Below are positions 1-10,859 of a stretch of 64,000 nt of DNA, piece after piece. The position numbers and the translations under genes are program-made. The notes under the pieces are model-generated. The model searched no databases. It worked only from the letters and a program-made list of their open reading frames with translations, and was not told where the DNA came from. The DNA is from Hybos culiciformis (Eukaryota > Arthropoda > Insecta > Diptera > Hybotidae). Where the stretch lies: positions 130,318,732 through 130,382,731 of the forward strand of contig OZ023273.1 in assembly GCA_964007475.1 (NCBI GenBank), in the 5' to 3' direction. The first letter of the stretch is position 1. Every line of letters starts with the position of its first letter.

Positions 1-653
1 GTAAATATGATTAAAATTTATTGTTTTTATTTTTTTTCTTTTTTTATAAATTTTTATTCCTAATTTTTGAATTCAAAATCAAAGAAAATTCAAAACATAA
101 ACAATTTTTTTTTTTTTTTGCGCGGGGAAGTTGACAGCAGAAGTGGTAAAAGTGAACAAATGACTGATCTAGATTTCTGATTCGAAAAAGCTGTAAGCAG
201 TAAGCTGACAATTTTCAGAATCAGTAAAGCTTCCAGAAATCAACTCCATAGATAAATGTTGTCAAATTTATTTTTTTTTTATGTAAAATTACTATGCATA
301 CATTGAAATTTAGCATCTTTATTTAATACAGGGAGTGGCTACAGTTACGGTAACCGTAACTTATATTAAAATTGATTGTTTTTATTTTTTTCTTTTTTTA
401 TAAATTTTTATTCCTAATTTTTGAATTCAAAATCAAAGAAAATTCAAAACATAAACAATTTTTTTTTTTTGCGCGGGGAAGTTGACAGCAGAAGTGGTAA
501 AAGTGAACAAATGACTGATCTAGATTTCTGATTCGAAAAAGCTGTAAGCAGTAAGCTGACAATTTTCAGAATCAGTAAAGTTTCCAGAAATCAACTCCAT
601 AGATAAATGTTGTCAAATTTATTTTTTTTACGTAAATTACTATGCATATACAT
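1..653. repeat. 351-bp tandem duplication, two units
   Basis: The block ending in GCGCGGGGAAGTTGACAG and running on through an AATCAACTCCATAG segment occurs at about 1-320 and again at about 360-645, offset 351 bp, with few differences. Between the units lies the short palindrome GTTACGGTAACCGTAAC (344-360). The second unit is interrupted by a hairpin MITE at 654-1107; its continuation (AAATTTAGCATC) resumes at about 1125, so unit 1 near 290-325 shows the uninterrupted state. No coding potential is seen. Confidence 0.85.
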
Positions 654-1107
654 TAAACTGACCATATTTGTACCACTTAATGCGGTACAAATGTGGTACA
701 TTTTTAGTTATTCGCAAATATCTCGAAAACGGTGGGTTTTTTAGCATTTTTGAGGTAGCCCAACCGTAGGTGACCATCAAATCAACTTTTAATTACCTAT
801 TCAAAAAGTACTGGAACTTAAAAAACTATCAAAGGGTTACTGAGATATTGAATTTTGAAAAATATATATAATTTATTATTTTTGTTTTTTTTTTTTTTTT
901 TTTCAAAATTCAATATCTCAGTAACCCTTTGATAGTTTTTTAAGTTCCAGTACTTTTTGAATAGGTAATTAAAAGTTGATTTGATGGTCACCTACGGTTG
1001 GGCTACCTCAAAAATGCTAAAAAACGCACCGTTTTCGAGATATTTGCGAATAACTAAAAATGTACCACATTTGTACCGCATTAAGTGGTACAAATATGGT
1101 CAGTTTA
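654..1107. mobile_element. 454-bp hairpin MITE with 8-bp target duplication
   Basis: The two halves (about 654-863 and 900-1107) are near-perfect inverted repeats of about 210 bp separated by an AT/poly-T spacer. The ends read TAAACTGACCATATTTG and its complement. The octamer ATATACAT lies directly on both sides (646-653 and 1108-1115), as expected for a target-site duplication of the hAT or P type. No ORF is present, so it would depend on a transposase made elsewhere. The neighbouring tandem unit lacks the insert. Confidence 0.85.
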
Positions 1108-1210
1108 ATATACATAAATTAAAATTTAGCATCCTTATTTAATAAATGTATAACTGTTTATATATAATTTTTTAGAACAAAATTTTAATAAACAAAAAGT
1201 AAAAATTAAG

Positions 1211-1927
1211 CCCTGCCGATCATCATTTGAATGTTGATCGTAACACAGTATTGAAAATTAATCGCTGGCGACGTAAACGTGAATTTCAGTGGCCACCATT
1301 AGAACATGAATTACGCTCTCGAAGCATTTCTGCAGATCGGGAAGGTATTATCACACGATAATAAGTATCTATATGTCATGTCTATCTGTGAATTTAATCT
1401 TTATAAAAAATGTATGTGTGTATCTCCAGGATGTATGTATGTATCTCCAGGATGTATGCTGATTGAAAGTAAAAGACTTTGTGCAGTTGTAGACTTTTAG
1501 ATGGTCATCAACCGAAAAAATGTTATGTTTATGTTGGTAGGGGAAAAAAAAGCTAAAAAGCTTGCTGCAGATGTATAATCGTATAATATATACACAATAA
1601 TTATTTTAAATCAACTTAACTCGACTAAAAGACTACATTAAGGCTATATTATTAGCACATTCAACGATTAAACTCCACAAAAAATTCATCTCTTGGATTT
1701 TGAATCTGAAAAATTAAAATATTTTATATGTAGGTATCTATATTTATATTTTCAACCTCATCAACCATACTTTTTACTTATCCTTTATTTTGTAATACTT
1801 GAAATTGTGTAAAAAACAACTAATATCTAAATTTTTAGATTCAACGCTCAGGCCCAAAATTATTAGAAGCCTACAAAATCGTCGTCATCGTGGTATAGCA
1901 AATCGCTCGAAGAACAAAATATTTAAG
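1211..1927 (+). CDS. Possible two-exon coding fragment, unidentified basic protein
   Basis: Two open segments join in frame across consensus splice sites: 1211-1344 (acceptor AG at 1209-1210, donor GT at 1345) and 1839-1927 (acceptor TTTTTAG, donor GTAAGT at 1928). The segments encode about 45 and 30 residues. They are rich in Arg and Lys, with an RWRRKRE cluster in the first exon and NRRHRG in the second. I do not recognise the family. Neither a start codon exon nor a terminal exon was located, so this could be an internal part of a gene, possibly of the transposable module downstream, or chance. Splice-site quality is the main support. Confidence 0.3.
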
Positions 1928-3050
1928 GTAAGTTTTATTTAATTTTTTTGAGAAAAATTTTCCAATTTTCAAGTATACACTACATACGTAGGTGCATTAT
2001 CTGGATTGAGAATTTTGAGAATAAAGTGCTAGAGGTGGTGGTCCCAAAAATCGAAAAAAATTCTTGTTTCCATATTCCTCTATTTATAACCACACCCACC
2101 ACTTATTTGTTATTTTTGTGATAAAAATAGGCACCTACCTAACTTATCTAATCATCAACCAAAATTTTTACTAATTGTGTATTTTTGTAATACTAAAAAT
2201 ATACAAAATACATATGCCACTTATTTGTTATTTCGGTGATAACAGACATAGGTACCTGACCTACCCACTTATTAAATATTTTACTGCACATTTTCAGTAA
2301 AAAATATTAAAAAAAGAAAACATAATGTAGGTAGGTATCTATATTCTCAAGCTCATCAACCATAATTTTTACTAATCGTGAATTTTGTAATAGTTAAAAT
2401 GTATTTGTACGATAAATAGAAGTAGGTACCTACCTTAATACCCATTAAATATTTTACTGCACATTTTCCGTAAAAAATACTAAAAAAGGAAAACATAATG
2501 TAGAGGTGTCTATTTTAAGGATCATTAACCATAATTTTTAATTATAATGTGAACACCTACGTACCTACCTACCTACCTATTTAATATTATACAGCTGATT
2601 TTCAGTAAAAAATATAAATCATTGTAGGCTCATCAATCGAAATAAAACAAAAAAAATATATCATTTAAATATTTTAAGTGACATTCAAATCTAAGGTGGT
2701 GGATCCAATAAATTGAAGTTTGAAGTAAGCCATTTAATTTTTTATTTGAGCTCTGTATCTCATTTACCACTTTTAACTATTTTTTTAACTATTAACTATT
2801 AGAAATTAGTTAATTACTATTAGAAATTAAGAAGTTAATTACTATTAGAAATTAAAAAACTTAAGCTCTTTACGAGACGGAAGTTCTGTACTTAATTTTT
2901 AAGGTATAGGTATTTTTATTTTTGAGTATTGGTTTAAAAATATATACAATAATTTTCCTTTTTTTTAGGATCACAAGAAAATTATTTTCCATTTTCGTTT
3001 TTATATTATAATTACATGTAATCTAATTTTTTGTTAAATATTAAATAACC
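1928..3050. repeat. AT-rich intergenic stretch with a degenerate 173-bp tandem repeat
   Basis: A segment beginning ATTAAATATTTTACTGCAC occurs at 2271 and again at 2444, each followed by GAAAACATAATGTAG and a later CATCAACCATAATTTT stretch. Weaker copies of parts occur back to about 1725 and forward to about 2640. The block is rich in TAGGTACCTACC-type words. Nothing coding is seen from 2640 to 3050. Confidence 0.55.
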
Positions 3051-5534
3051 ATGTTTAATTGCTTTGAATGCCATAAAATTTTTTCGATAATTGACGAATT
3101 TATGAAACATTTTAAACGTGATCATGGTTTATCAAAGTATTCAACATATCGGTGTTCGAGCTGTAAACATATCTATTCAAATTCTTCTGTTTTCAAGAGT
3201 CATTTTAAGTCTTGCATCTTAAAATTAGTTGACATTCCAAATAGGGTAAGCAAAAAAATTAAATATTCAGAAGACTCTGAAAAATCAAATATAATAAGCT
3301 TGGACACCGAGGAATTAAATTCCATCCCTCGTGATTTAAACTCATATTTCAAGGTTGATCAAGACAATGCTTCCAATAAATTTTCAACTCAACGTCCCCT
3401 TACTGAAATATCACGAATGTTTGAAACCGCTGCACTTAAATTTTCCTTGCGTTTACATAATGTTAATAATTTCAATAGAAAAGACGTTTTCTCTATTCAA
3501 GATTCTGTAACAGATGATATTTTAAAACCAATTTTTTCTATTATCCGTGAAATATTTTTAAATTTTGATTCGAATGAAAAGTCATTAGATTATAAAACTC
3601 AAGTTATTGCTATGGCGTCTACCCCTTTTGACAGCATACAATCCGAGCACTTATTTTTGAAAACACTATTTTCTCGAAACATTTTCCAAAATCTAGTAGA
3701 AATAACTATTGATAATAAAATTGTTGAATGTCACAAAAAAGGCGTGTTAGCTTTTGAAGATAAAGCAACAAAAGGAGTATTTTCTCCTCTTGAATTTCAA
3801 TTTCAAACATTTTTTTCTAGAAACAATAACCTTACTGCTACTCTTAATAACATACAAAGTATTTTACAATCAGGTCAAGAAAATATTTCAAGTTATATTC
3901 AAGGTGAGACCTATAAAAAAAAATTAGTTGAAATTGGGATACCTGATACATCTTCTGTAATAGTATATTTTCTTTATATAGATGACTTGCAGTTAAATAA
4001 TGCGCTAGGACCTCACACTTTTTCCATTTCAGCATTGTACATTTACTTTCCTAACCTGCCCGACCCTACAAAATTAAGAAATATTTTACTTTACGGTTTT
4101 TTTGAGTCCAAGACAATGAAAGAATTCGGAAACACCTGCTGCCTATGTCAACTAGTAAAGCAGATAAATAAATTGGCTGTGGAAGGATTGAATTTTCCAC
4201 TTAATGGGAAAATAGCAAATATACGGTTTATTCTGGGCCTTATTTTAGGAGACAACCTTGGTGTCAATACAATCTTGGATATGCAAAAATCGTTTAATGC
4301 TAATTATTATTGCCGATTCTGTCGAATGAAAAATAAAGTTTGTCAAATCAGTACTGTTCAAGACAATTCACTGCTAAGAAATAGAGAAAATTATGCCGAA
4401 GATATCACGAAAGATAAACCGGAAGAGACTGGATATGTTGGAGAATCTATTTTGAACGATATTAAAGGCTTTCACATTGTTGAAAATTTTCAAAATGATT
4501 ATATGCACGATCTTCATGAGGGGGTTATTCAATATGGCTTATGTAAATTTCTTGTTCAATGCATTGAAACTTTCAAATGGTTCGACATAAAGAAATTAAA
4601 TAAAAGGAAAAATCGTTTCGATTATGGGGTACTTGAAATAGGAAATAAAGTCGTCGATATTTCACTTGATCGATTGAGAGCGAATAATTTAAAAATGAAA
4701 GCGCGCGAAATTTGGTCGTTTGCAAATCTTTTGCCATTCATGATCTTTGACTTAGTAGATACCTATTCAAAAGAATGGAAATATTTTTGCGTTATGTTGA
4801 AAATGATGGATTTGATAGTTTCTCCTAGTTTTAGTGAACAAAATATTGAACAACTTGCCTTAGTAATAAAACAGCATAATTCGGAATATATATCGTGCTT
4901 TAATGATACCCTCAAACCCAAACATCATATTCTTACCCATTACCCTATGATAATAAGAAAATCAGGCCCTCCAAGAACTTATCATACTTATAGATTAGAA
5001 TCTAAACACAGAGAGTTTAAAATTTACGCAAATAGTACATCTTGTAGAAAAAACATTATATTCTCATTAGCTTTAAAAAACCAGTTGAAATATGCTTTTA
5101 CTTTACTAAATAATGAAGACGAGAAATTTATTGAAGTTGAAAGCATTCATGAAATTGAATGTAAATTTACTGATGAAATCAACAAAAACCCCCAGTTGAC
5201 ATCAGTTGAGTGGAGAGCTTACCATAAAATTAGGTATAAGGGTACATTCTATCAAACAGGTTTTTTTGTGACTTACAAAGATCAGCTTCAAACTTCTTTA
5301 TTTGAAATTTTAGAACTAATTGTTATTTCGGAGAAACAAATGGTTTTTGTGGTAACAAAAACAACATATAAATGCAGGTACAGAAAAGATTTTGAAGGAT
5401 TTAGTTTACATGCCATCCCATCTTCCATTAATATTCATCCTATTTCATTTTTCTCTGGCGCTCCAATTCATTTGTATAACTTACCAGATGGGTTCAAAGC
5501 AATTAGACCAAAAAATATATTTGTAAGTCATTAG
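3051..5534 (+). CDS. C2H2 zinc-finger DDE-type transposase-like protein (CACTA/EnSpm-like)
   Basis: An intact single-exon ORF of 827 aa. The N-terminus has two C2H2-type zinc-finger units (about residues 4-25 and 35-55). The central region carries an IDD motif (D311-D312) followed by N..LG.H, then GDNLG (D401), a CRFC knuckle (421-424), and HDLHEG (486-491, E490). Further on are KHHILTHYP and RLESKHREFK. This order of acidic motifs is what I know from animal transposase-like proteins related to CACTA/EnSpm (CMC superfamily); assigning D311/D312, D401 and E490 as the catalytic triad is inference. The protein would act in the nucleus on element ends. The gene next door (7113-10151) is probably its partner. 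No stop or frameshift is present, so it may still be functional or recently so. Confidence 0.7.
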   Translation: MFNCFECHKIFSIIDEFMKHFKRDHGLSKYSTYRCSSCKHIYSNSSVFKSHFKSCILKLVDIPNRVSKKIKYSEDSEKSNIISLDTEELNSIPRDLNSYFKVDQDNASNKFSTQRPLTEISRMFETAALKFSLRLHNVNNFNRKDVFSIQDSVTDDILKPIFSIIREIFLNFDSNEKSLDYKTQVIAMASTPFDSIQSEHLFLKTLFSRNIFQNLVEITIDNKIVECHKKGVLAFEDKATKGVFSPLEFQFQTFFSRNNNLTATLNNIQSILQSGQENISSYIQGETYKKKLVEIGIPDTSSVIVYFLYIDDLQLNNALGPHTFSISALYIYFPNLPDPTKLRNILLYGFFESKTMKEFGNTCCLCQLVKQINKLAVEGLNFPLNGKIANIRFILGLILGDNLGVNTILDMQKSFNANYYCRFCRMKNKVCQISTVQDNSLLRNRENYAEDITKDKPEETGYVGESILNDIKGFHIVENFQNDYMHDLHEGVIQYGLCKFLVQCIETFKWFDIKKLNKRKNRFDYGVLEIGNKVVDISLDRLRANNLKMKAREIWSFANLLPFMIFDLVDTYSKEWKYFCVMLKMMDLIVSPSFSEQNIEQLALVIKQHNSEYISCFNDTLKPKHHILTHYPMIIRKSGPPRTYHTYRLESKHREFKIYANSTSCRKNIIFSLALKNQLKYAFTLLNNEDEKFIEVESIHEIECKFTDEINKNPQLTSVEWRAYHKIRYKGTFYQTGFFVTYKDQLQTSLFEILELIVISEKQMVFVVTKTTYKCRYRKDFEGFSLHAIPSSINIHPISFFSGAPIHLYNLPDGFKAIRPKNIFVSH

Positions 5535-5855
5535 GAGTTTAGGGCTGCATAAGTTAAGATTTTAAATAAGAGATAAATTTGAAAAGATAAAATTATATAA
5601 ACAGAGGAACCATCGAAAAGAAAAAATACTTATTGAAAAAAAATTAAAAAAAAAACATATTTTCTATCTGTAAAAAGATTACCTTCATGACCTTATAGCT
5701 TTTAAAATTTTAAAAACGAAATAGTTTATAGATAGATCTATATGATTTTACAAATTAAAAGGTTTAAAAAAAGACCTATATTATTTTGAAAATTTAAATA
5801 CATAAAAAGCAAACTACTTAAAAGCTAATGTTGAGTTTGATGCAATATAATTTTG
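5535..5855. other. AT-rich intergenic, no feature seen
   Basis: Between the stop of the transposase-like gene and the foldback element I see only A/T-rich sequence. A poly(A) signal-like AATAAG/AAATAA context is present just after the stop at about 5565. The last 8 bp (TAATTTTG, 5848-5855) are the left target duplication of the adjacent foldback. Confidence 0.5.
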
Positions 5856-6666
5856 GGAGAAACTGCAGATGACGTGTGCAGCACCGATTTGGCTGAAAAT
5901 TGGAGAGAGGGAGAGGAGGTGCCCAAACCCCTCGGATACTTTCCTTTTTTTGGGGCTCGGGTCCCATTTGTGAGATATGGCCCCTCAAAGTTTTCATATA
6001 TTTGGCAATAGTGAATTATTTGTTTTGAATGCAGATTTGGAGAGGCGGTTCCCCAGATGTCGAATCCAAGATATCTTTTGATTCTGAGCCCCCGTTTCAG
6101 AGATATGGACTTCCAAAGTTTTCATATGCAGTTTGTACTACTAATTTGCAATATAATTAGGACGGTTGGTCAGTGGGAGGGAGGCGCTTCGGGCGGTCGG
6201 TTGCCCGTGGGAGATGGGTGTTTGGCAGTGGGAGGGTGAGCGCGGTGGGCGGGCGGTTGGTCAGTCGGAGAGGCGGGCGCGGTGGGTCAGTCGGAGAGGC
6301 GGGCGCGGTGGGTCGGCGTTGGTTTGGCGATGGTTCGGCGGTGGGTCAGTGGGATTTGCCATTTTCCTTTTTTGGTAATAACGTGCTAGTTATATTGCGA
6401 ATTGGTAGTATAAACTGCATGTGAAATCTTTGGAAGTCGATAACGGGGCTCAGAATCAAAAGATATCTGGGGAACCGCCTCTCCAAATCTGCATTCAAAA
6501 AAAAGAATTCAATATTGCCAGATATATGAAAACTTTGAGGGGCCATATCTCTGAAACGAGGCCTCACCCCAAAAAAGGGCAAGTACCTGAGGGTTTTGAG
6601 CACCGCCTCTACGCTCCCTAGAATTTTCAGCCAAATCGGTGCGCACACGTCATTTCAAGTTATGCC
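5856..6666. mobile_element. 811-bp foldback element with GC-rich core
   Basis: Inverted arms of about 290 bp (5856-6155 and 6375-6666) share blocks such as GACGTGTGC, CACCGATTTGGCTGAAAATT and CTCAAAGTTTTCATAT. The octamer TAATTTTG occurs immediately outside both ends (5848-5855 and 6667-6674), supporting an 8-bp target duplication. The loop (about 6160-6355) is strikingly G-rich, with tandem GTCAGTCGGAGAGGCGGGCG units, unlike anything else nearby. Open frames through the G-rich loop look like low-complexity artefacts. Confidence 0.8.
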
Positions 6667-7112
6667 TAATTTTGTCTTCTTATTTTATTTGTATTTTTTC
6701 TTCACGATGACCTTTCTTTATGCTAAAATTTTTATAATAAACTTATGTCGTTGGTTGAACTACATTAGAGTCTAAATACCATTTTTAAATTTGTATTTTT
6801 TTTAAATAATTGAATTGTATTGTCTATGAAACGTTTTCAATAAGTTGCTGATATAAATGTAAAAAAATCAGTGAAAGAATCTAAATATTCTGTGAAACAT
6901 TTTAAAATTTATAAAATTTAAGTAGGTACACAAAAATACAGTTATTCATTTTCATTAATTGGTTTCCACAGTATTTTCAACATTAACTTTCGACATCGAC
7001 ACATCGTTATATGTACTTATTATTTCATTTGCCATTATGTATATTTTAAAAACTATTGTAAATTTATAATTAAGTCATAAAAAAAATATTTTAAAGCTTC
7101 TAAATATAGAAA

Positions 7113-10100
7113 ATGGAAAAGTCATTTGATCTTCAAAGTATTGGGACTACAAATTCATCATTATCAACTGCAAGCAATGATGAAAAATTATTAAGTTCTT
7201 TAACTGAAATTGATAAAGATCTTTTAGAACTAACTTATTCGTTATGTATAGGTATGATTGTTTTTTAAAAAAAAAACTAACATAATAGTAGATATTATTA
7301 AAAATTGTATTTTAGAAAATAATATTTCATCTGATCAGCTGCAATACTTAGATAACCAAGATATAAGATTAATGTTTCCACCAAAAGAGATGGGGAAAAT
7401 GGCTCGCTTTAGATTTTCTCTCCAGGAGTGGAAAAAAAATAATGAACAAATCTCAACAAAACCAAAGCAAAACATTTCAACTCAATCTAGTTCTCCATTA
7501 CAATATGTAAGTAAAATTGTTGTTCTAAAATTTATGTAACTGTATAATTTTTTTAAATTTATTAAATTGCAGATCTTAAGTGAAATAATACCAGATTCAG
7601 TCTTAAAACAAGTTTCAGAAAACTTTGATTCCAATGGAGGAATATTGAAAAATACAGATCGACAACAACTTTCTTATCAAATAATGAGATATTTTTACAA
7701 CAATGAATTGAAATTAAGTAACAAAGTAATGGAAAACTTAGCAGTACAAATAGTTAAGAAATTTCCAAACGAAAATAAATCAGCATGGTTTTTAGAAACA
7801 AAAGGTCAAAAGGCTGGTGGAATCTTGGTTACAAAAAAATCAAATATTACCAAAATGGATTTTTATGCTAAATCTGCTGTTAAAAAACAATTAGAAACAG
7901 AAAGTGAAGAACTTCCCAACATCTCACTCGATTGCGATGGAAAATTATCTTTTGACGATGGTGTGTTTATATTATATTTCGAAAATGTTAAAATTGAACC
8001 TTTTTTTAAATAATTTCACTATGCTTTAGGTTTTAACATTGATTAAGAATACTTCTTTTAGATGAGTTATTTTCATACAACTTTTTTGTTGTATTTTTCT
8101 TTGTTAAAAGAAAACAAAATCCATTTATATTATCATGTACAAAACAGTATTTTATTATGTTTTACTAATAACTCCTTTAAATAAAGAACACAAAATAAGG
8201 TTTACATTTTACAGTTTTTTTCGTTTTTTTCGCAGAAAAAAGGTGCCAAAGTCTTAAATCCAACTTAAATCATAATTATTATGGTGAAGATATGTCAAAA
8301 ATATTAGAAGCTTGGAATGAAACAATCAGTTATCGGAGGAACGATTTTCAGAAATATGAAGGTGATGCATCATTGAGAAACCTAATATCTGAATGGAAGC
8401 CTTTCACCCAATCTTACGGTCATCAATTGGTAAATATTACATTAAACCATAGATTAAGAATACAGATCTGTATTCTTAATCTATGAATAAACGTAATAAA
8501 AAATTATGCTTTAAAAAATAATTTTTAGATTCATATTGATTTCGATTATAAATATCAAGAAAATTTCTTTTCCAATTGGGATCTTTTTGTAAGAAAAATT
8601 ACACCACTTTATGACACTCTTATATCCGGGACTAAAAAAAAATGTTGGATTAAATTTAAAAAAGAAATGTTGAATTATGATAAAGAAAAAACAACGGATG
8701 ATTTGGAAAAAAGTAAGCTAACATTTTTTCAGACTTTTTCATTTATAGTTATCCTATCAAGATTTAAATCGTAACTACGTAGTACCATTGATTAAGAATA
8801 CTACCAAGATTTTCAACTTCATACATTGTTTTTTTCTAATAAAATGGTATTATAAGTTGAACGTGTAAGTAAAACAAAGTAAAATACTGTAGTATTTTAT
8901 TGTGTTTTACTAACACATTCAATTTATAATAACATTTTATTAGAACAAAAAACAATGTATGAAGTTACTATCTTGGTAGTATTATTAATCAAAGGTAGTA
9001 CGTAACTATCAAAATTTTACTGAGCTAAAATTTCCGAAACTATTAATTGGTTATTTTTTTAACAAATTCAAAAGTTAATTTGAAGTAGGGTCATAAAGAA
9101 AGTCATATATAGCTTCCATCGGGAAAAAAAAAAATTAATCAAAAATGAGATAAAAAATATTAAAACGTCACTACCCCATTGGAGTGTCACTTGATATGTT
9201 TTAAATTTTTTGTCTGATGTTTTCACTTTTTTTGATTTAGTACGGAATCATTTTTTAACCTGAAACTCAAATATCTCGAGTAATAAGTACTCTGAAAAAA
9301 TGTGCGTAATCAAAATTTCATTCCTCGAACAAAAATGCATTAGTGCTAGACAAATCAGACAAATCGTACGTATTTTTAGCTCAAATCCGAAACTGCGAAA
9401 AAAAATTGGGTTTCCGAAATAGGAATTCAAATGTAGCTCTGCCGCACCTACAAAGAGGGTAGAGTTAAAATTGACTTAGTAGTGAAGTAAGACATCAATG
9501 CTAACTCTAGGTTATTTCAAAATAATTTTATTTTATAACAAATTTTGATAACGATTACCATTTATATAGTATTTTGAGAACGCCTTTTTTTAGTAGCTTA
9601 GTTTAGAAATTTCAGTTATAAAAATACTTTTTTATTAATTTTCTTCAAAAAATATCAAGAATGGTGGGCTTCGGCACCACACTATTTTCAACATAAAAAA
9701 TTGTAATGTTCATAATTTGAAAATTTTAGATGATGGTCCGCACAATGCTGGTATTATGATGTTCCTGCACTGTCTATTGAAACCAACAAGAGTTAAAAAA
9801 TGTACGGTTGAAGATTCTCAAAATTCAGTTTTGAAAATACTTAGAAATGCAAGTGATACAAAAGATTTTAATGATCAAAAGATGCAGCCTTTTATTTTTT
9901 GTGTCAGCACAAATGGGTCAACTTTAAATGCTGACAAGTATTATGTTTACTTAGATGGGATAAAATACGAATTTAATAATTTTCTGAAAGCTTTTGTGGT
10001 ATTATTCAAAAGTTTTTACGTCTTTAATTTAGAATTTCCAAAAGAATCGTTAAATTTTTACAAATTTATTGAACGATTTTTTTTTGAGATTGAGTCTCAA

Positions 10101-10151
10101 AACAAGATTGCATCTTGTGTACTTACTTTAATTTCGCAATTAAAGAAGTGA
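7113..10151 (+). CDS. Six-exon gene with SAM-like segment, probable partner of the transposase
   Basis: Exons inferred from GT-AG sites and matching phases: 7113-7251, 7289-7506, 7573-7960, 8236-8429, 8529-8712 and 9730-10151, together 514 codons ending TGA. Exon 2 encodes a helical segment with SAM-domain character (about residues 50-100: ISSDQLQYLDNQDIRLMF then LGPR-like basic residues). The rest is helical and unrecognised, with WFLETKGQ in exon 3 and DDGPHNAG opening exon 6. SAM-domain proteins resembling SAMD3 accompany EnSpm-like transposases in several animal genomes as far as I recall; the partnership here is inferred from position and strand. The first intron would be only 37 nt, so the first exon junction is the least certain. 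Introns 3-5 contain palindromic MITEs. A start upstream of 7113 cannot be excluded. Confidence 0.6.
8022..8200. repeat. Degraded palindromic MITE in intron 3
   Basis: The sequence CATTGATTAAGAATACTT at about 8036 matches the terminus of the element at 8774-9003. Inner words (ACAAAACAGTATTTTATTATGTTTTACTAA) resemble the middle of that element. One end is eroded, so borders are approximate. Confidence 0.4.
8449..8488. repeat. Perfect short palindrome, fused MITE ends
   Basis: A palindrome of about 38 bp reads CATAGATTAAGAATACAG and back through its exact complement, centred on AGATCT near 8467. Each half matches the terminal sequence of the MITE at 8774-9003. It looks like two element ends with everything between them lost. 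It sits 20 bp after the exon 4 splice donor. Confidence 0.6.
8774..9003. mobile_element. Palindromic MITE in intron 5
   Basis: Inverted arms of about 105 bp begin CCATTGATTAAGAATACTAC on the left and the complement of CCTTTGATTAATAATACTAC on the right. TA flanks both ends, consistent with a TA target duplication and a Tc1/mariner-type or similar origin. The arms meet near CTGTAGTATTTTATTG. There is no ORF. Confidence 0.65.
9004..9729. other. Remainder of intron 5, nothing recognised
   Basis: This stretch lies between the intronic MITE and the last exon of the six-exon gene. It is A/T-rich, and I see no coding segment or repeat in it that recurs elsewhere in the window. Confidence 0.4.
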
Positions 10152-10640
10152 TAAATAAATTCAATTAATTTTTTTGTTTAATGTATTTATGAAAAAACTA
10201 ATACAAAATACTTTAAAATATTAAGCTTTGAATATTAATATTAATTAAACACATAATTTTAGTAATGTGAAGTTAAGAACTAAAAAAAATTATCTGAACT
10301 ATTAAAATAAAAATCCGTTCTAACTTATAATTGATTTTTTTTTCATTTGTAGAAGTATGAGTTTTCAGATGATTTGGATTATTTGTTTTGTACTGGGGAA
10401 TTATGTGTTATCAGAACATAGAATATATGAGGAATGTTTTTGTAAGTAACATTTTTTTAAATAATGAAAATTAAATAGAAATTTTTTGCAGAACTTGCTG
10501 AAATAATGGATATTTACTTAAGAACATCCCTGAAAGTTTTCTAAGTTTTTGGTATTTCACCTATTTGGGTTTGTTGGAATCAGGGAGTTTCGCAAATGTT
10601 TATTATTTCAATGAATTTAACGACGAAAACTTAGTAACTT
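10152..10640. other. Intergenic stretch with a possible eroded exon
   Basis: Mostly A/T-rich. A short open segment near 10357-10420 (reading EFSDDLDYLF then a stop) and an acceptor-like TTTTTTGCAG at about 10492 hint at relics of coding sequence belonging to the upstream module. The evidence is too thin to call a gene. Confidence 0.25.
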
Positions 10641-10815
10641 AAATTATTGATGATGATTACTACTATAAGATTAGCTATTTTGATACAACATTTTTTGTAT
10701 TTTTATTTGAATGTGTATTTTTTTTAGAACACATCCAAATAAAAATACAAAAAAAGTTGATGAAAATAACTAATCTTATATGAAGAAGTATAGTATTTTT
10801 CATCAATGGTCATCA
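10641..10815. repeat. Palindromic MITE-like repeat
   Basis: Inverted arms of about 75 bp: ATAAGATTAGCTATTTTGAT on the left pairs with the complement of ATAAGATTAGTTATTTTCAT on the right, and TGTATTTTTATTTG follows inward on both sides. It resembles the eroded element at 8022-8200. Confidence 0.55.
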
Positions 10816-10859
10816 TTTACGATATGTTCGTGGTTGAATTTATTGAATATATAAATGTT

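Noticed and set aside
6057..6648. Overlapping open frames on both strands across the foldback and its G-rich loop
   Set aside because: They follow the inverted repeat and low-complexity G-rich units; no domain-like sequence and no splice-consistent partners.
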